A stretch of 64,000 bases of DNA from assembly GCF_047302425.1 (NCBI RefSeq), contig NZ_CP154855.1, positions 1,674,001-1,738,000 of the forward strand, written 5' to 3'. Under the pieces are notes generated by a model, which saw only the letters and a list, made by a program, of their open reading frames with translations, made no database searches and was not told the origin of the DNA. Made by a program: the position numbers and the translations under genes. This stretch comes from Oceanitalea sp047302425. Its GTDB lineage: Bacteria; Actinomycetota; Actinomycetes; Actinomycetales; Actinomycetaceae. Shown piece after piece: positions 1-8,659 of this stretch (within the stretch, counting starts at the first letter, position 1; each line of letters starts with the position of its first letter).

Positions 1-102
1 GGGGTTGGGCCGGTCCAGTCTCTCAGGTCACGGGAACGTGACGAGCGGACGTGCCGCGGCCCACACTGAACGCACGGCGAGCGGGCGTGGTTCCCGGGGC
101 GC

Positions 103-504
103 TCAGCCGATCGCCGCGAGGAGCTGGGAGCAGGCCTGCTCGCAGGCGCGGCACGCGTCGGCGCAGATGCGGCAGTGCTCGTGGTGCTCGGCGTGGGAGG
201 CGCACTCGTTGCCGCAGGCGCGGCACACCTGGATGCAGGCCTCCAGGACGGCTCGGGTGACGTCGGCGTCGTAGGCCGTCTGGCGGGAGAGCACCCGGGC
301 GGTGGTCTCGCAGACGTCCGCGCAGTCGAGGTCGCTGCGGATGCACGCGCGCAGCTCGGCGACCGAGTCCTCGCTGAGGCACGCGTCGGCGCAGGCGGTG
401 CAGGCCTGGGCGCAGGCGACGAGCGCGTCGATCGCGCGGGCGAGGAGCTCGGGGTCGACACCGGTCTGCGCGGGGGAGCTGCTGATCATCTCGGCGGTCT
501 TCAT
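103..504 (-). CDS. Four-helix-bundle copper-binding (Csp/DUF326-like) protein
   Basis: This 133-residue protein is extremely rich in cysteine: clusters such as CAQACTACADAC near residues 31-42, CADVC near 61, CIQVCRACGNEC at 90-101 and CRICADACRACEQAC at 111-125, with a His-rich turn (HAEHHEH) between them. The CxxxC spacing along amphipathic helices is the signature of the DUF326/copper storage protein family, in which Cys residues line a four-helix bundle and bind many Cu(I) ions. No signal peptide or Tat motif is present, so a cytosolic Csp3-like role in copper buffering is likely. The ATG is preceded by GGAGGA (509-514, minus strand). The function is inferred from family and Cys pattern. 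Confidence 0.85.
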   Translation of the reverse strand: MKTAEMISSSPAQTGVDPELLARAIDALVACAQACTACADACLSEDSVAELRACIRSDLDCADVCETTARVLSRQTAYDADVTRAVLEACIQVCRACGNECASHAEHHEHCRICADACRACEQACSQLLAAIG

Positions 505-648
505 CGCGTCCTCCAGTGGTGGGGTCGGGCGCAGCGGAGTCGCGCGCCCCGGTCTGCTCGACGCTACAAAGCGGCCCGGTCGTTCGCACCCGCGGGAGGG
601 GCGTGGGGCGCTAGCGTCGTGGCACCGGGGCCGGTCGAGGGGGCACTC

Positions 649-1080
649 ATGAGGCGTGGAGCAGCAGCTGCGGTGATGGTGATCGCGCTGTCCGGGTGCG
701 GGGGCTCCGCAGGGGAGACGCCCGGCGTCTCGTCCGGCGCGTGCGAGGGGCCGGCGCTGAAGGCGGTCCAGACGACGGTGAGCCAGGGTGGCACGGTGAC
801 CGTGGAGGGCACGGCCATGCAGGACGGCTGCGCAGACTCGGTGAGCGTCGACGAGGAGGGCAACCACGTCTCGCACGAGACCGCGGTTCCGCTCGAGGGC
901 ATCGAGCTCCAGCTGACCGCCGGCGACGCGCCGCCGGTGGCTCTCACCCGGGTCGACGCGGGCGAGGACGGGACCTTCACGGTGGACGTCACCATCCCCG
1001 CCGACGCCGAGCTCGGCGCCGCCGAGATCGCCGCGGCGGGAACCCACGCCGCGCCCGCCCAGATCACCGTGGTGCCGTAG
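649..1080 (+). CDS. Small putative lipoprotein of unknown function
   Basis: The 143-residue product starts MRRGAAAAVMVIALSGCGGS, a short lipoprotein signal peptide with a lipobox (LSGC) that would place the acylated Cys at residue 17. The mature part is acidic, with two further Cys (residues 32 and 61) that could form a disulfide, and beta-rich segments (TVSQGGTVTVEGTAM, FTVDVTIPADAELGAA) resembling an Ig-like fold. It is divergently oriented from the copper-binding gene. I recognise no family beyond actinobacterial Ig-like lipoproteins, so no molecular function is assigned. Confidence 0.75.
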   Translation: MRRGAAAAVMVIALSGCGGSAGETPGVSSGACEGPALKAVQTTVSQGGTVTVEGTAMQDGCADSVSVDEEGNHVSHETAVPLEGIELQLTAGDAPPVALTRVDAGEDGTFTVDVTIPADAELGAAEIAAAGTHAAPAQITVVP

Positions 1081-1092
1081 CGCGCACGTCGC

Positions 1093-2025
1093 TCAGGCGA
1101 GCTCGCCCTCCATACTCTCGATGACCGCGGGAAGGATCGATACGAGCACGGGCGGTGCGAAGAAGGTGTCGCCCTCGCGGGTGACGACGCCGATGTCCTC
1201 GAGGGCGAGCAGGTCGGTGCGGACGGCGAGGCGCAGCTCCTCGAAGTCGTCCGGCTCGTCGGTGACCTCGGGCAGGTGCAGGCCGTCCGGGGCGACGGCG
1301 GACATGAGCGCCATGGCGGTCAGCGGCGCCGCCAGGGCGGCGGAGATGCCGTCCTGCTCCTCGAAGAACGCGCTGAGCGTCGTCGCGTAGAGGATGCGGC
1401 CGACGACGATCCGCTGCTCGGCGGCGTCCTCCGGCCACGCCCACGGCGCGACGCCCGCTGCCGGGACGAGGGTCTCGCCGTCCAGCTCGAGGAAGCCGCC
1501 GCCCACGAGGCCGGCGAGGAGGGCGCTGACCGGCGACATGTCCCACGCGGCCCGGTCGTGGGTATCGGTGTAGCCGAACTGCTCGAGCAGCGCGTCCGTC
1601 GCCGCGACCCCCAGGCCGTCGTCGGGGGTGAACGGGTGGCCGGAGCCGACCGCGCGCATGACCATGTCAGCCCGCCGCATGAGCGGTGCGTCGACGAACA
1701 GCGCGTGCTCGTCGACGCTCGCGAGGTGCGCCTCCATCGCGGTCTCGTCCGGCATCTGCTCGAGGAAGGCCGGGAGCACGACGTCGTCGTCCTCGTCGTC
1801 GTCGGCCTCGCGCCAGGCGCCGTCGCTGATCCACACCCGGTCCTCACGGGGAAGGGCGTTGTATCTGTCCATGAAGGCGGCCAGCTCGACGGGGTCGGTG
1901 ACGTCCACGCCTTCGTCGATCGCGTAGTCGATGACGTTCGCGCCGAGGGAGCTCCCGGTGGGCCGGGGCCGGTGCACGGTACGTCGCTGTACGGGCTTAC
2001 GGGGACGGCGCTTCTTCTTCGGCAT
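1093..2025 (-). CDS. Hypothetical protein with basic N-terminus
   Basis: The 310-residue protein begins with a strongly basic stretch (MPKKKRRPRKPVQRR) followed by an acidic, helical body with a DDDEDDD run near residue 75. The C-terminal third (FEELRLAVRTDLLALEDIG...TREGDTFFAPPVLVSI) looks like a winged-helix-like unit but no motif is diagnostic. There is no signal peptide or membrane segment. The stop lies 13 bp from the stop of the convergent lipoprotein gene. Codon usage is typical of the genome. The family is not recognised. Confidence 0.75.
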   Translation of the reverse strand: MPKKKRRPRKPVQRRTVHRPRPTGSSLGANVIDYAIDEGVDVTDPVELAAFMDRYNALPREDRVWISDGAWREADDDEDDDVVLPAFLEQMPDETAMEAHLASVDEHALFVDAPLMRRADMVMRAVGSGHPFTPDDGLGVAATDALLEQFGYTDTHDRAAWDMSPVSALLAGLVGGGFLELDGETLVPAAGVAPWAWPEDAAEQRIVVGRILYATTLSAFFEEQDGISAALAAPLTAMALMSAVAPDGLHLPEVTDEPDDFEELRLAVRTDLLALEDIGVVTREGDTFFAPPVLVSILPAVIESMEGELA

Positions 2026-2086
2026 GCGCTTCAGTCTGGCAGCGGTGCGCGCGACACTGACGTCGGATGCTCAGTGTGTCCCCGCG

Positions 2087-2806
2087 TCATTCGACGCTCG
2101 CGACGAGCGCTAGCTGGACCAGCCGGAGCTCGCTCCATCCAGCATGCGCGGGACCGCGGGCGTACATGTGGTCCTCCAGTCGGTACAGCTCGGCGCGGAC
2201 GCCGTCGTCCTGGAGGACGTGGCGAAGTAGTACCCACGTCGCGCGGTGGCTCGAGGATGCCGGCATGCCCACCGCATGGTGCAGTGCTGAGCTCGGGATC
2301 GGGAACAGCGACGGGCGAAGACGCGCGCAGAGTGCGTTCGCGATGGCGAACCGGCGGTCGGACTCGGTCCCGGCAAGGGCGATGGTGACGTCGACGAGGA
2401 GTCGTTCCATCCGTGAGAGCGTGACCGCGTCGCTGAGGTAAAGATCGGTCGGCTCGAGTGAGCGCAGAGCGCTGTGCACGGCAGACCGCTCGGGGTTCGG
2501 CGCCAGTAGCCGATGGACGGCGTGCGCGGGGATCGTTCCGCTCGCCAGGACGGCCGAAAGGACATCAGCTGGGCGCACCTCGTCCTTGTGAGACGGAGGG
2601 AGCCACTCGAGCAGGGGACTGTCATTGTCGAGCATCGACCCAAGTCGCTCCGGGTCTATCGAGCGCAGAGCCGACCTCGTTCGGCCAACTCCACGGCCCA
2701 GCGCCTGACCGTCGGGTGCGACCCACTCGGGCGGAAGCTGGAGCCACGGCGGCGCTCCGTGCATCTCCTCGTCCATGGTCCGGAGCGTCTCGTGTGCCTC
2801 TGACAT
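2087..2806 (-). CDS. Hypothetical protein, distant DUF6308/HhH-like relative
   Basis: The 239-residue protein shows no signal peptide. Its C-terminal half (ALCARLRPSLFPIPSSAL, then WVLLRHVLQDDGVRAELYRL) lines up by eye with the DUF6308 protein at 23906-24586 (KLMARKRPRLIPVYDSVI, then WEYWHDLLNADGRRLHTELL), so both may share a helical, helix-hairpin-helix-related fold. It is transcribed divergently from the HhH-GPD-like gene at 2877 with a 70-bp gap. I chose the ATG at 2806; an in-frame ATG at 2879 would make the two genes overlap and is less likely. GC content appears lower than in its neighbours. Function is unknown. Confidence 0.7.
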   Translation of the reverse strand: MSEAHETLRTMDEEMHGAPPWLQLPPEWVAPDGQALGRGVGRTRSALRSIDPERLGSMLDNDSPLLEWLPPSHKDEVRPADVLSAVLASGTIPAHAVHRLLAPNPERSAVHSALRSLEPTDLYLSDAVTLSRMERLLVDVTIALAGTESDRRFAIANALCARLRPSLFPIPSSALHHAVGMPASSSHRATWVLLRHVLQDDGVRAELYRLEDHMYARGPAHAGWSELRLVQLALVASVE

Positions 2807-2876
2807 TCGGTGCAGCGACCATCTCTCGGGACCTTGAGCGGACCGTGGTGTCGGTGCCTCGTGCCACACTCCGGCC

Positions 2877-3587
2877 ATGACTAGCAACGATGCCCGATCT
2901 GTCGAGGCAGCCGCTCTCGAGCTGCTCGGTCCGAAGGACGCCTGGTACTTCCCGGGTGGGTACCGGGACTCCCTGGCCCACTGCATCATCGACTCGGTGT
3001 ACTCGCTGCGGGCGCGGTACAGCGTCGTGACCAAGGTGCGCGCGAGGTACGACGCCGCGCGGGTCGCTGCCGATGGCGATCCAAGTCGGGACGGCGTCGA
3101 CGAGCTGCTCGCGACCATCGACGAGGTGGGTGGTCCGGAGGAGGCGGCCACCGCTCTCTTCGACAACCGCAACACGGCTCCGGGAACGCGCAGGCTCAAG
3201 TCGGTTGCGGTCCACGAGGCGGCCGTGAACCTCAGGGCGGTAGGTGTCTCGACAACGGCTGATCTCCGGGCGAAGGGCCGGGACAAGGTGACAGCCGGCG
3301 AGGTCGAGAGTGCGTGGCGGAAGGTGCCTGGGCTCGGTCGGGCATCGTGGACGTACTTGCTCATGCTGGCCGGTGTCGACCACACCAAGCCCGACATCAT
3401 GGTTCGACGCTTCGTCACGAACGCCGTCGGCGCCAGCTCGCTTGTCCCGGCCAAGCGTGCGGAAGCCGCCATCCGCGGCGCGGCGGAGCTCCTCGAGGTC
3501 GCGGCCTCCGAGCTGGACCACACGATCTGGCGCTACCAGTCGGGCCGGTGGGCGGGCAAGGACATCAACGTCGAGCCCGCGAAGTAG
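2877..3587 (+). CDS. HhH-GPD-like DNA glycosylase-fold protein
   Basis: This 236-residue soluble protein contains a recognisable helix-hairpin-helix segment, VPGLGRASWTYLLMLAG near residue 152, followed by a conserved Asp (KPDIMVRRFV) where HhH-GPD base-excision glycosylases carry their catalytic Asp. The usual Lys of bifunctional glycosylases is not obvious and there is no FeS cluster motif, so it may be a monofunctional glycosylase or a DNA-binding relative. The start has no clear Shine-Dalgarno and could be leaderless. It is paired head-to-head with the hypothetical at 2087-2806. Fold is supported by motif; substrate is unknown. Confidence 0.7.
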   Translation: MTSNDARSVEAAALELLGPKDAWYFPGGYRDSLAHCIIDSVYSLRARYSVVTKVRARYDAARVAADGDPSRDGVDELLATIDEVGGPEEAATALFDNRNTAPGTRRLKSVAVHEAAVNLRAVGVSTTADLRAKGRDKVTAGEVESAWRKVPGLGRASWTYLLMLAGVDHTKPDIMVRRFVTNAVGASSLVPAKRAEAAIRGAAELLEVAASELDHTIWRYQSGRWAGKDINVEPAK

Positions 3588-3613
3588 TTCCTCCGGAGGG
3601 ACACGCCGACCCA

Positions 3614-3643
3614 CCGACAGCGCGGAGACATCTGCGCTGTCGG
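3614..3643. terminator. Hairpin between convergent genes
   Basis: A perfect 10-bp inverted repeat (CCGACAGCGC at 3614-3623, GCGCTGTCGG at 3634-3643) with a 10-nt loop sits between the HhH-GPD-like gene and the convergent MFS gene. There is no T-tract, as is common in high-GC actinobacteria. It is a probable bidirectional terminator. Confidence 0.55.
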
Positions 3644-3654
3644 CGGGTAGCCGG

Positions 3655-5121
3655 TCAGTGACCTGCGGTGGCCGGAACCTCGTTGGTGGGCTTCTTCACC
3701 AGGAAGGAGAACGCCACGGCGACGACGGCGAGCGCCGCGCCGCACAGGAACGCGTCGTGGATGCCGCCGGCCTGGGCCGCGACCGGCCCGAGCCCGTCGG
3801 CCACGCCCGCGGCGGTGCGCGTGCTCATCACGGTGATGAACAGCGCGGTGCCCGCGCCACCGGCGAGCTGCTGCAGGGTGTTGAGGATGGCGCTGCCGTG
3901 GGAGTACAGCGCCGGCCGCACCGAGCCGAGCGCGGAGGTCATGAGCGGGGTCATGAGGAAGCCGAGGCCCACGCTGAGCAGCACGTGGATGGCCATGATG
4001 TGCCACGTCTGGCTGCCCGCGGACAGCAGCGTCATGAGGCCCAGCGCCGTCGCGACGACGACGGAGCCTGGGATGACGAGCGGGCGCGGCCCCACGCGGT
4101 CGTAGAGGCGGCCGATGATCGGGGCGATGAGGCCCATGGTCAGGCCGCCGGGCAGCAGCACGAGGCCGGTCTCCAGCGTGCTGAGCTCCATGACGTTCTG
4201 GAGGAAGATCGGCAGCAGGATGAGCGTGCCGAACAGCGCACCCATCGAGATGAGCATCATGAGCAGGCTGACGGTGAAGGTCCGCGAGCGGAAGGGCCGC
4301 AGGTCGAGCAGGGCGGCGTCCTCACGCTGCAGGCCGAGCTGGCGCCAGGTGAACAGGGCGAGGGCGAGCACACCGACGGCGAGCGGGACCGCGGGGGACA
4401 CGGCCGCCCCGCCCTCGACCGCCTCACCGATGCTGCTGAGGCCGTAGATCGTCCCGCCGAAGGCCAGCGCGGACAGCACGATGGACAGCAGGTCGACCGG
4501 GACGGCGCGCGGCGTCGTGATGTTCTTGACGAGCGAGCCGCCCACGACGAGGGCGATGGCCGCGATCGGCAGCACCGTGAGGAACATCCAGCGCCAGCCG
4601 AGGTTGGCGAGGATGAAGCCGGAGAAGGTCGGGCCCACGGCCGGGGCGACCGCGATGACGATGGAGATGAGGCCCATCGTCCGTCCGCGGCGGGAGACCG
4701 GCACGAAGGTGAGCACGGTCGTGATGAGCAGCGGCAGCATGACGGCGGTGCCGCTGGCCTGGATGACGCGCGCGGCGACGAGCACCGGGAACACCGGGGC
4801 GACGGCGGCGATCCCGGTACCGACCGTGAAGGTGCCCATGGCCGCGAGGAACACCGAGCGGGTGGAGAAGCGGGTGAGGATGAGCCCCGTCGTCGGGATG
4901 ACCACCGCCATGGTGAGCATGAACGCCGTCGTCAGCCACTGCGCGGTGGCGGCGGTGACGGTGAACTCGTCCATGAGCCGCGGGATCGCGACGCTCATGA
5001 CCGTCTCGTTGAGGATCATGACGAAGGAAGCGACGAGCAGGATGCCGATGACGAGCTTGACCTGCGCGGGGATCGTCTCGTCCGCTGCGGCGGCGGGTTC
5101 GGTGCGTTCGTCGACGCTCAT
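3655..5121 (-). CDS. MFS drug exporter, DHA2 (EmrB/QacA) family
   Basis: The 488-residue product has about 14 hydrophobic segments and the DHA2 hallmarks: FVMILNETVMSVAIPRLMDEF in helix 1 (motif D1), the RxxxASG-like VIQASGTAVMLPLL in helix 4, and RRGRTMGLISIVIAVAPAVGP after the 4-5 loop. Such proteins export drugs or other hydrophobic solutes in exchange for protons across the cytoplasmic membrane. The start ATG at 5121 has AGGAG 8 bp upstream; an upstream in-frame ATG lacks this. No TetR or MarR regulator lies next to it, so the substrate cannot be guessed. Confidence 0.9.
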   Translation of the reverse strand: MSVDERTEPAAAADETIPAQVKLVIGILLVASFVMILNETVMSVAIPRLMDEFTVTAATAQWLTTAFMLTMAVVIPTTGLILTRFSTRSVFLAAMGTFTVGTGIAAVAPVFPVLVAARVIQASGTAVMLPLLITTVLTFVPVSRRGRTMGLISIVIAVAPAVGPTFSGFILANLGWRWMFLTVLPIAAIALVVGGSLVKNITTPRAVPVDLLSIVLSALAFGGTIYGLSSIGEAVEGGAAVSPAVPLAVGVLALALFTWRQLGLQREDAALLDLRPFRSRTFTVSLLMMLISMGALFGTLILLPIFLQNVMELSTLETGLVLLPGGLTMGLIAPIIGRLYDRVGPRPLVIPGSVVVATALGLMTLLSAGSQTWHIMAIHVLLSVGLGFLMTPLMTSALGSVRPALYSHGSAILNTLQQLAGGAGTALFITVMSTRTAAGVADGLGPVAAQAGGIHDAFLCGAALAVVAVAFSFLVKKPTNEVPATAGH

Positions 5122-5279
5122 GGGCAGCTCCTGGGGGTCCGTGGGTGGTGACATGCGCGGTCCCCACGGCGCTCGGTCGCCCGCGGGGCAACCTCGCGCA
5201 CCGGCGGCCGAGTCTACGGTGACCAAGCGTGTGGGACGAAGCGTTGTTCCCGCTCCGTCCCACCCGGCCGCGGCGCCTG

Positions 5280-5762
5280 TCAGTCGAGCTTGACGGTGCC
5301 CGTGTCCCCGCCGTCGTAGCGCTCCCCGGCGACCTTCGACTTGATCATGCTGTAGAGCTGGACGACCTTCCCGCCGGGGGTGTCCCAGTACTGGGCGGCG
5401 TGGGTGTCGACCTTGAGGAGGACGACGCCGGGGGTGTCGGGGCCGTCGGGGAACCAGGCCTCGACGAAGCTGTTCCACAGCTCCTCGGACTTCGCGCGGT
5501 CGCGCACCACGGAGGCGTTCCCGGTGACCGAGACCCACGAGTCACCGGAGCTGAAGGAGACGTTGACGGCCGGGTTCGCGGCCACCTCGGAGACGGTGTC
5601 GGAGCGCTCGTCGCTGAAGAACCACAGGTCGCCGTCGAACTCGACCTCCTGCAGGCCCATCGGGCGGCTGACCAGCCGGCCGTCGGCGTCCACGGTCGTG
5701 AGCATGGCGATCCGGGCGTCCTTGACCAGCTCGGCGACCTTCTTGATTCCCTCGTCAGTCAT
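5280..5762 (-). CDS. Pyridoxamine 5'-phosphate oxidase-fold protein (general stress protein 26-like)
   Basis: The 160-residue protein is of typical length for the PNPOx-like split-barrel flavoprotein family. It shows the expected order: helix ELVKDARIAMLTTVDADGRLVSRPM (split by me as two motifs, IAMLTTVD and RLVSRPM), then LWFFSDERSDTVSEV and VNVSFSS, and a C-terminal VVLLKVDTHAAQYWD. Members bind FMN, FAD or F420 and act as stress-related oxidoreductases. An RBS (GGAGGA) precedes the ATG on the minus strand. The exact cofactor and substrate are unknown. Confidence 0.85.
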   Translation of the reverse strand: MTDEGIKKVAELVKDARIAMLTTVDADGRLVSRPMGLQEVEFDGDLWFFSDERSDTVSEVAANPAVNVSFSSGDSWVSVTGNASVVRDRAKSEELWNSFVEAWFPDGPDTPGVVLLKVDTHAAQYWDTPGGKVVQLYSMIKSKVAGERYDGGDTGTVKLD

Positions 5763-6003
5763 CGCGTCCTCCCATCGGTGACAAGCCGGCCGCCGCGGCC
5801 GGACCGTCCCACCGAAACACGCCCTCCCCGGGCGCGCGAGCGGAGGACGTGACGCATCGCTCACCCCGCGGCCGTGGTCACCGGCCCGGTGTCCGCGCGA
5901 GCGCTCGTAGGGTGACGAACGAGCCAGCCGCCGCCCGCGTGCCCCCACCGCGACCGGCGTCCCTCCACCGGCGGCTCACCCGCACCACCCGAGGAGTTCA
6001 CCC

Positions 6004-7200
6004 GTGCCCATCGCCATCCTGGCCCTCGCCCTCGGCACCTTCGGGATCGGCACGACCGAGTTCGTCATCATGGGCATGCTGCCGATCGTCGCGGCGGACC
6101 TCGGGGTGGACGTCCCCACGGCGGGACAGTACGTGTCGACCTACGCGATCGGCGTCGTCGTCGGTGCGCCGCTGCTCACCGCGCTCACCGTGCGCCTCCC
6201 GCGCCGCTGGACCCTCGTGGGGCTGCTCGTCCTGTTCACCCTCGGCAACGGGCTGTCCGCGCTGGCGCCCACCCACGAGACGCTGCTCGCCACCCGCTTC
6301 CTCACCGGTCTGCCGCACGGCGCGTTCTTCGGCGTCGGGCTGCTCGTCGCGGCGTCGCTCGTGGCCACCAACCGCCGCGGTCAGGCGATGGGCACCGTCA
6401 TGCTCGGGCTCACGGTCGCCAACGTCGTCGGGGTGCCGGCGGGCACCTTCATCGCCCAGCAGGCCGGCTGGCGCTGGACCTTCGCGGCGGTCGCGCTGGT
6501 CGGGGTAGTGGCGACCGTCGCCGTCGCCCTCCTGGCCCCGCGCGGGGAGCGCGACACCACCGCCGGTGGTTCGCTGCGCAAGGAGCTCGCGGCCTTCGCG
6601 CGCCCGCAGGTGCTCCTCACCCTCTCGATCGTCATCTTCGGGATGGGCGGGCTCTTCGCCGCGTACAGCTACGTCGCGCCGATGCTCACCGACGTGTCCG
6701 GCCTCGCGGAGTCCGCCGTGCCGTGGGTGCTCGTCCTCGTGGGCGTCGGCATGACCGCCGGCTCCTTCCTCGGCGGGCGCCTGTCCGACCGCAGCACTCT
6801 CGCCACCCTGCTCGGCGGCCTGCTCCTCATCATCGCCGTGCTGCTCGCCCTGGCCGTGCTGCTCGACAACGCGCCGGTCGCGATCGTCCTGCTCGTGCTC
6901 CTCGGCTTCGGCAGCCTCGGTATCGGCCCGGCGATCCAGATGCGCATCGTCGAGCAGGCCGGCGGCGCGCCGACCATGGTCTCCGCCGGTGTCCAGTCCG
7001 CCTTCAACCTCGCCAACACGATCGGCGCGTGGCTGGGCGGCGTCGTCATCGCGGCGGGTGCGGGGCTGCGCGCCCCGAACGTCGCCGGGGCGGCGCTCGC
7101 CGTCGTCGGTCTGGTCCTGCTCGGCGCCTCCGCCCTGCTCGAGATGCGCCAGCGGCGGACGACGACGGCGCCCGAGCCCGCCGTCGCCGCCCTCACCTGA
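6004..7200 (+). CDS. MFS transporter, DHA1 (AraJ/YdhP-like) family
   Basis: This 398-residue transporter has 12 predicted membrane segments and the AraJ/YdhP-type helix 1 (LGTFGIGTTEFVIMGMLPIVA), followed by TAGQYVSTYAIGVVVGAPLL and the helix-4 motif FLTGLPHGAFFGVG. Proteins of this group are sugar or drug effluxers. The GTG start at 6004 is backed by GAGGAG about 9 bp upstream. Its stop lies 8 bp from that of the convergent flavohemoglobin gene. Substrate is unknown. Confidence 0.88.
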   Translation: MPIAILALALGTFGIGTTEFVIMGMLPIVAADLGVDVPTAGQYVSTYAIGVVVGAPLLTALTVRLPRRWTLVGLLVLFTLGNGLSALAPTHETLLATRFLTGLPHGAFFGVGLLVAASLVATNRRGQAMGTVMLGLTVANVVGVPAGTFIAQQAGWRWTFAAVALVGVVATVAVALLAPRGERDTTAGGSLRKELAAFARPQVLLTLSIVIFGMGGLFAAYSYVAPMLTDVSGLAESAVPWVLVLVGVGMTAGSFLGGRLSDRSTLATLLGGLLLIIAVLLALAVLLDNAPVAIVLLVLLGFGSLGIGPAIQMRIVEQAGGAPTMVSAGVQSAFNLANTIGAWLGGVVIAAGAGLRAPNVAGAALAVVGLVLLGASALLEMRQRRTTTAPEPAVAALT

Positions 7201-7208
7201 CGGCCGGC

Positions 7209-8453
7209 TCAGGCGGGCAGCAGCCAGTCGTTGGGCGCGAAGAGCTCGTAGTGCACGCGCTCGGGTGACACCCCGGCCTTCGTCAGCTGGACGCGCACGG
7301 CCTGGAGGAAGGCGTTGGGGCCGCAGACGAGGGTCTCGGCGGACGGGTCGAGGGTGACGGCGTCGATGGCCATCAGTCCGCGGCTCGCGTCCGGGGCCAC
7401 GCCGCGCTCGAACCACAGGTGCAGCTCGGCGCGGCTCAGCCGGCCGACGAGCTCCCGGAGCTCGGTGACGAGGGCGGCGTCGTCGGCGTCGCGGTCCGCG
7501 TGGAGGACGGTGAGGGGACGGTCCGGCTCGTGCGCGGCGAGGTGGTGGAGGATCCCGAGCATCGGGGTGAGGCCGATGCCGGCGGAGACGAGCACGGCCG
7601 GGCCGGTGCCCAGCTCGCGGACGGTGAGGTCGCCGAAGGGGAGGGTGACCTCGAGGTCGTCCCCTTCGCGGAGGTTGGCGTGCAGCCAGCTGGAGACCTC
7701 CCCGGCGGGGTCGGTGCCGGTGGCGTCGACACGGCGCACGGTGAGGCGCCAGCGCCCGGTGCCGGTGGGACCGGAGAGGCTGTACTGACGCAGCTGGCGC
7801 GCGCCGTCGGGCAGACGCACGCCGACCGAGACGTACTGCCCGGGCACGAAGTCCGGCAGCGGGGAGGCGGGGTCGGGGGCGGCGAGGACGAAGGAGGCGA
7901 CGTCGGCGGACTCCTCCACGCGCTCGACGACCCGCGCGGTGCGGAACACGTCCCCGGGCGCGACGCGCGCGCCGGCGTAGAGGTCCGCCTCGAAGGCGAT
8001 GAGCGTGCGCGCCATGATCCAGTAGACCGCGTCCCACGCGGAGGCGACCTCGGCGGTGACGACGTCCTCGCCCAGCACCTCGACGATCGCGGCGAAGAGG
8101 TGGTCGTGGACCACCTGGTACTGCTCGGCGGTGATACCGAGGGAGGCGTGCTTGTGCCCGATCCGTTCGAGGAGCTCGCGCGGGCTCGGCGCGCCGGGCG
8201 TGACGAGGAGGGTGGCGAAGGAGGCGACCGAGGCGGCGAGCGCCTTCTGCTGGGCGCCCTGGGCCTGGTTGCCCCGGTTGAAGGTGTCGCGCAGCAGCTC
8301 GGGGTGGGCGCTGAACATGCGCCGGTAGAAGGTCGGGGCGATCTCACCGATCCGGCTGCCCACGAGGGGCAGGGTGGCGGTGATGACGGCCTCGTGGTCG
8401 GGGCTCAGGCGCTCCTCGACGGTGGCCCTGGGCAGGTGCTGCTGCGTGGTCAT
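7209..8453 (-). CDS. hmp: Flavohemoprotein, nitric oxide dioxygenase
   Basis: The 414-residue protein has the full flavohemoglobin layout. Residues 1-140 form the globin domain, with the B10 Tyr (TFYRRMF, Y43) and the proximal F8 His (HKHASLG, H102). Residues about 155-255 form the FAD domain with RQYSLSG. The last part is the NAD(P)H domain with GIGLTPML and CGPNAFLQAV. The enzyme oxidises NO to nitrate using O2 and NAD(P)H, protecting the cytosol from nitrosative stress. No nsrR-like regulator is adjacent. The ATG at 8453 is preceded by a weak AGGGGG site. Assignment is secure. Confidence 0.95.
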   Translation of the reverse strand: MTTQQHLPRATVEERLSPDHEAVITATLPLVGSRIGEIAPTFYRRMFSAHPELLRDTFNRGNQAQGAQQKALAASVASFATLLVTPGAPSPRELLERIGHKHASLGITAEQYQVVHDHLFAAIVEVLGEDVVTAEVASAWDAVYWIMARTLIAFEADLYAGARVAPGDVFRTARVVERVEESADVASFVLAAPDPASPLPDFVPGQYVSVGVRLPDGARQLRQYSLSGPTGTGRWRLTVRRVDATGTDPAGEVSSWLHANLREGDDLEVTLPFGDLTVRELGTGPAVLVSAGIGLTPMLGILHHLAAHEPDRPLTVLHADRDADDAALVTELRELVGRLSRAELHLWFERGVAPDASRGLMAIDAVTLDPSAETLVCGPNAFLQAVRVQLTKAGVSPERVHYELFAPNDWLLPA

Positions 8454-8659
8454 GTGGTCCCCCTGGTGTCGGTGTACGTGGCGACGGCGGGGGACGGCCT
8501 GCGTCGAGCAGCCCCCCGGATGCCTCCCCGACCCTAGGAAGGTGCGCGGGTGTCCGGTGCGGGACCAACGTCCCGGCCCCGGCGCGTGGGTTGCGCGCCG
8601 GTAGGGTGACGCCACCGGGCGGCCGGCGTCGGCCGCGGCGACGAAGGAGTGACACCGGC

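Noticed and set aside
1..102. Gene at the left window edge
   Set aside because: No frame with coding character extends off the edge; only a short GTCACG-GGAA-CGTGAC inverted repeat (27-42) is seen, perhaps a weak terminator for the copper-binding gene.
3310..5151. 613-codon plus-strand frame opposite the DHA2 transporter
   Set aside because: The translation is a run of Glu/Arg/Asp/Gly/His antisense sequence, while the minus strand encodes a canonical MFS protein with an RBS.
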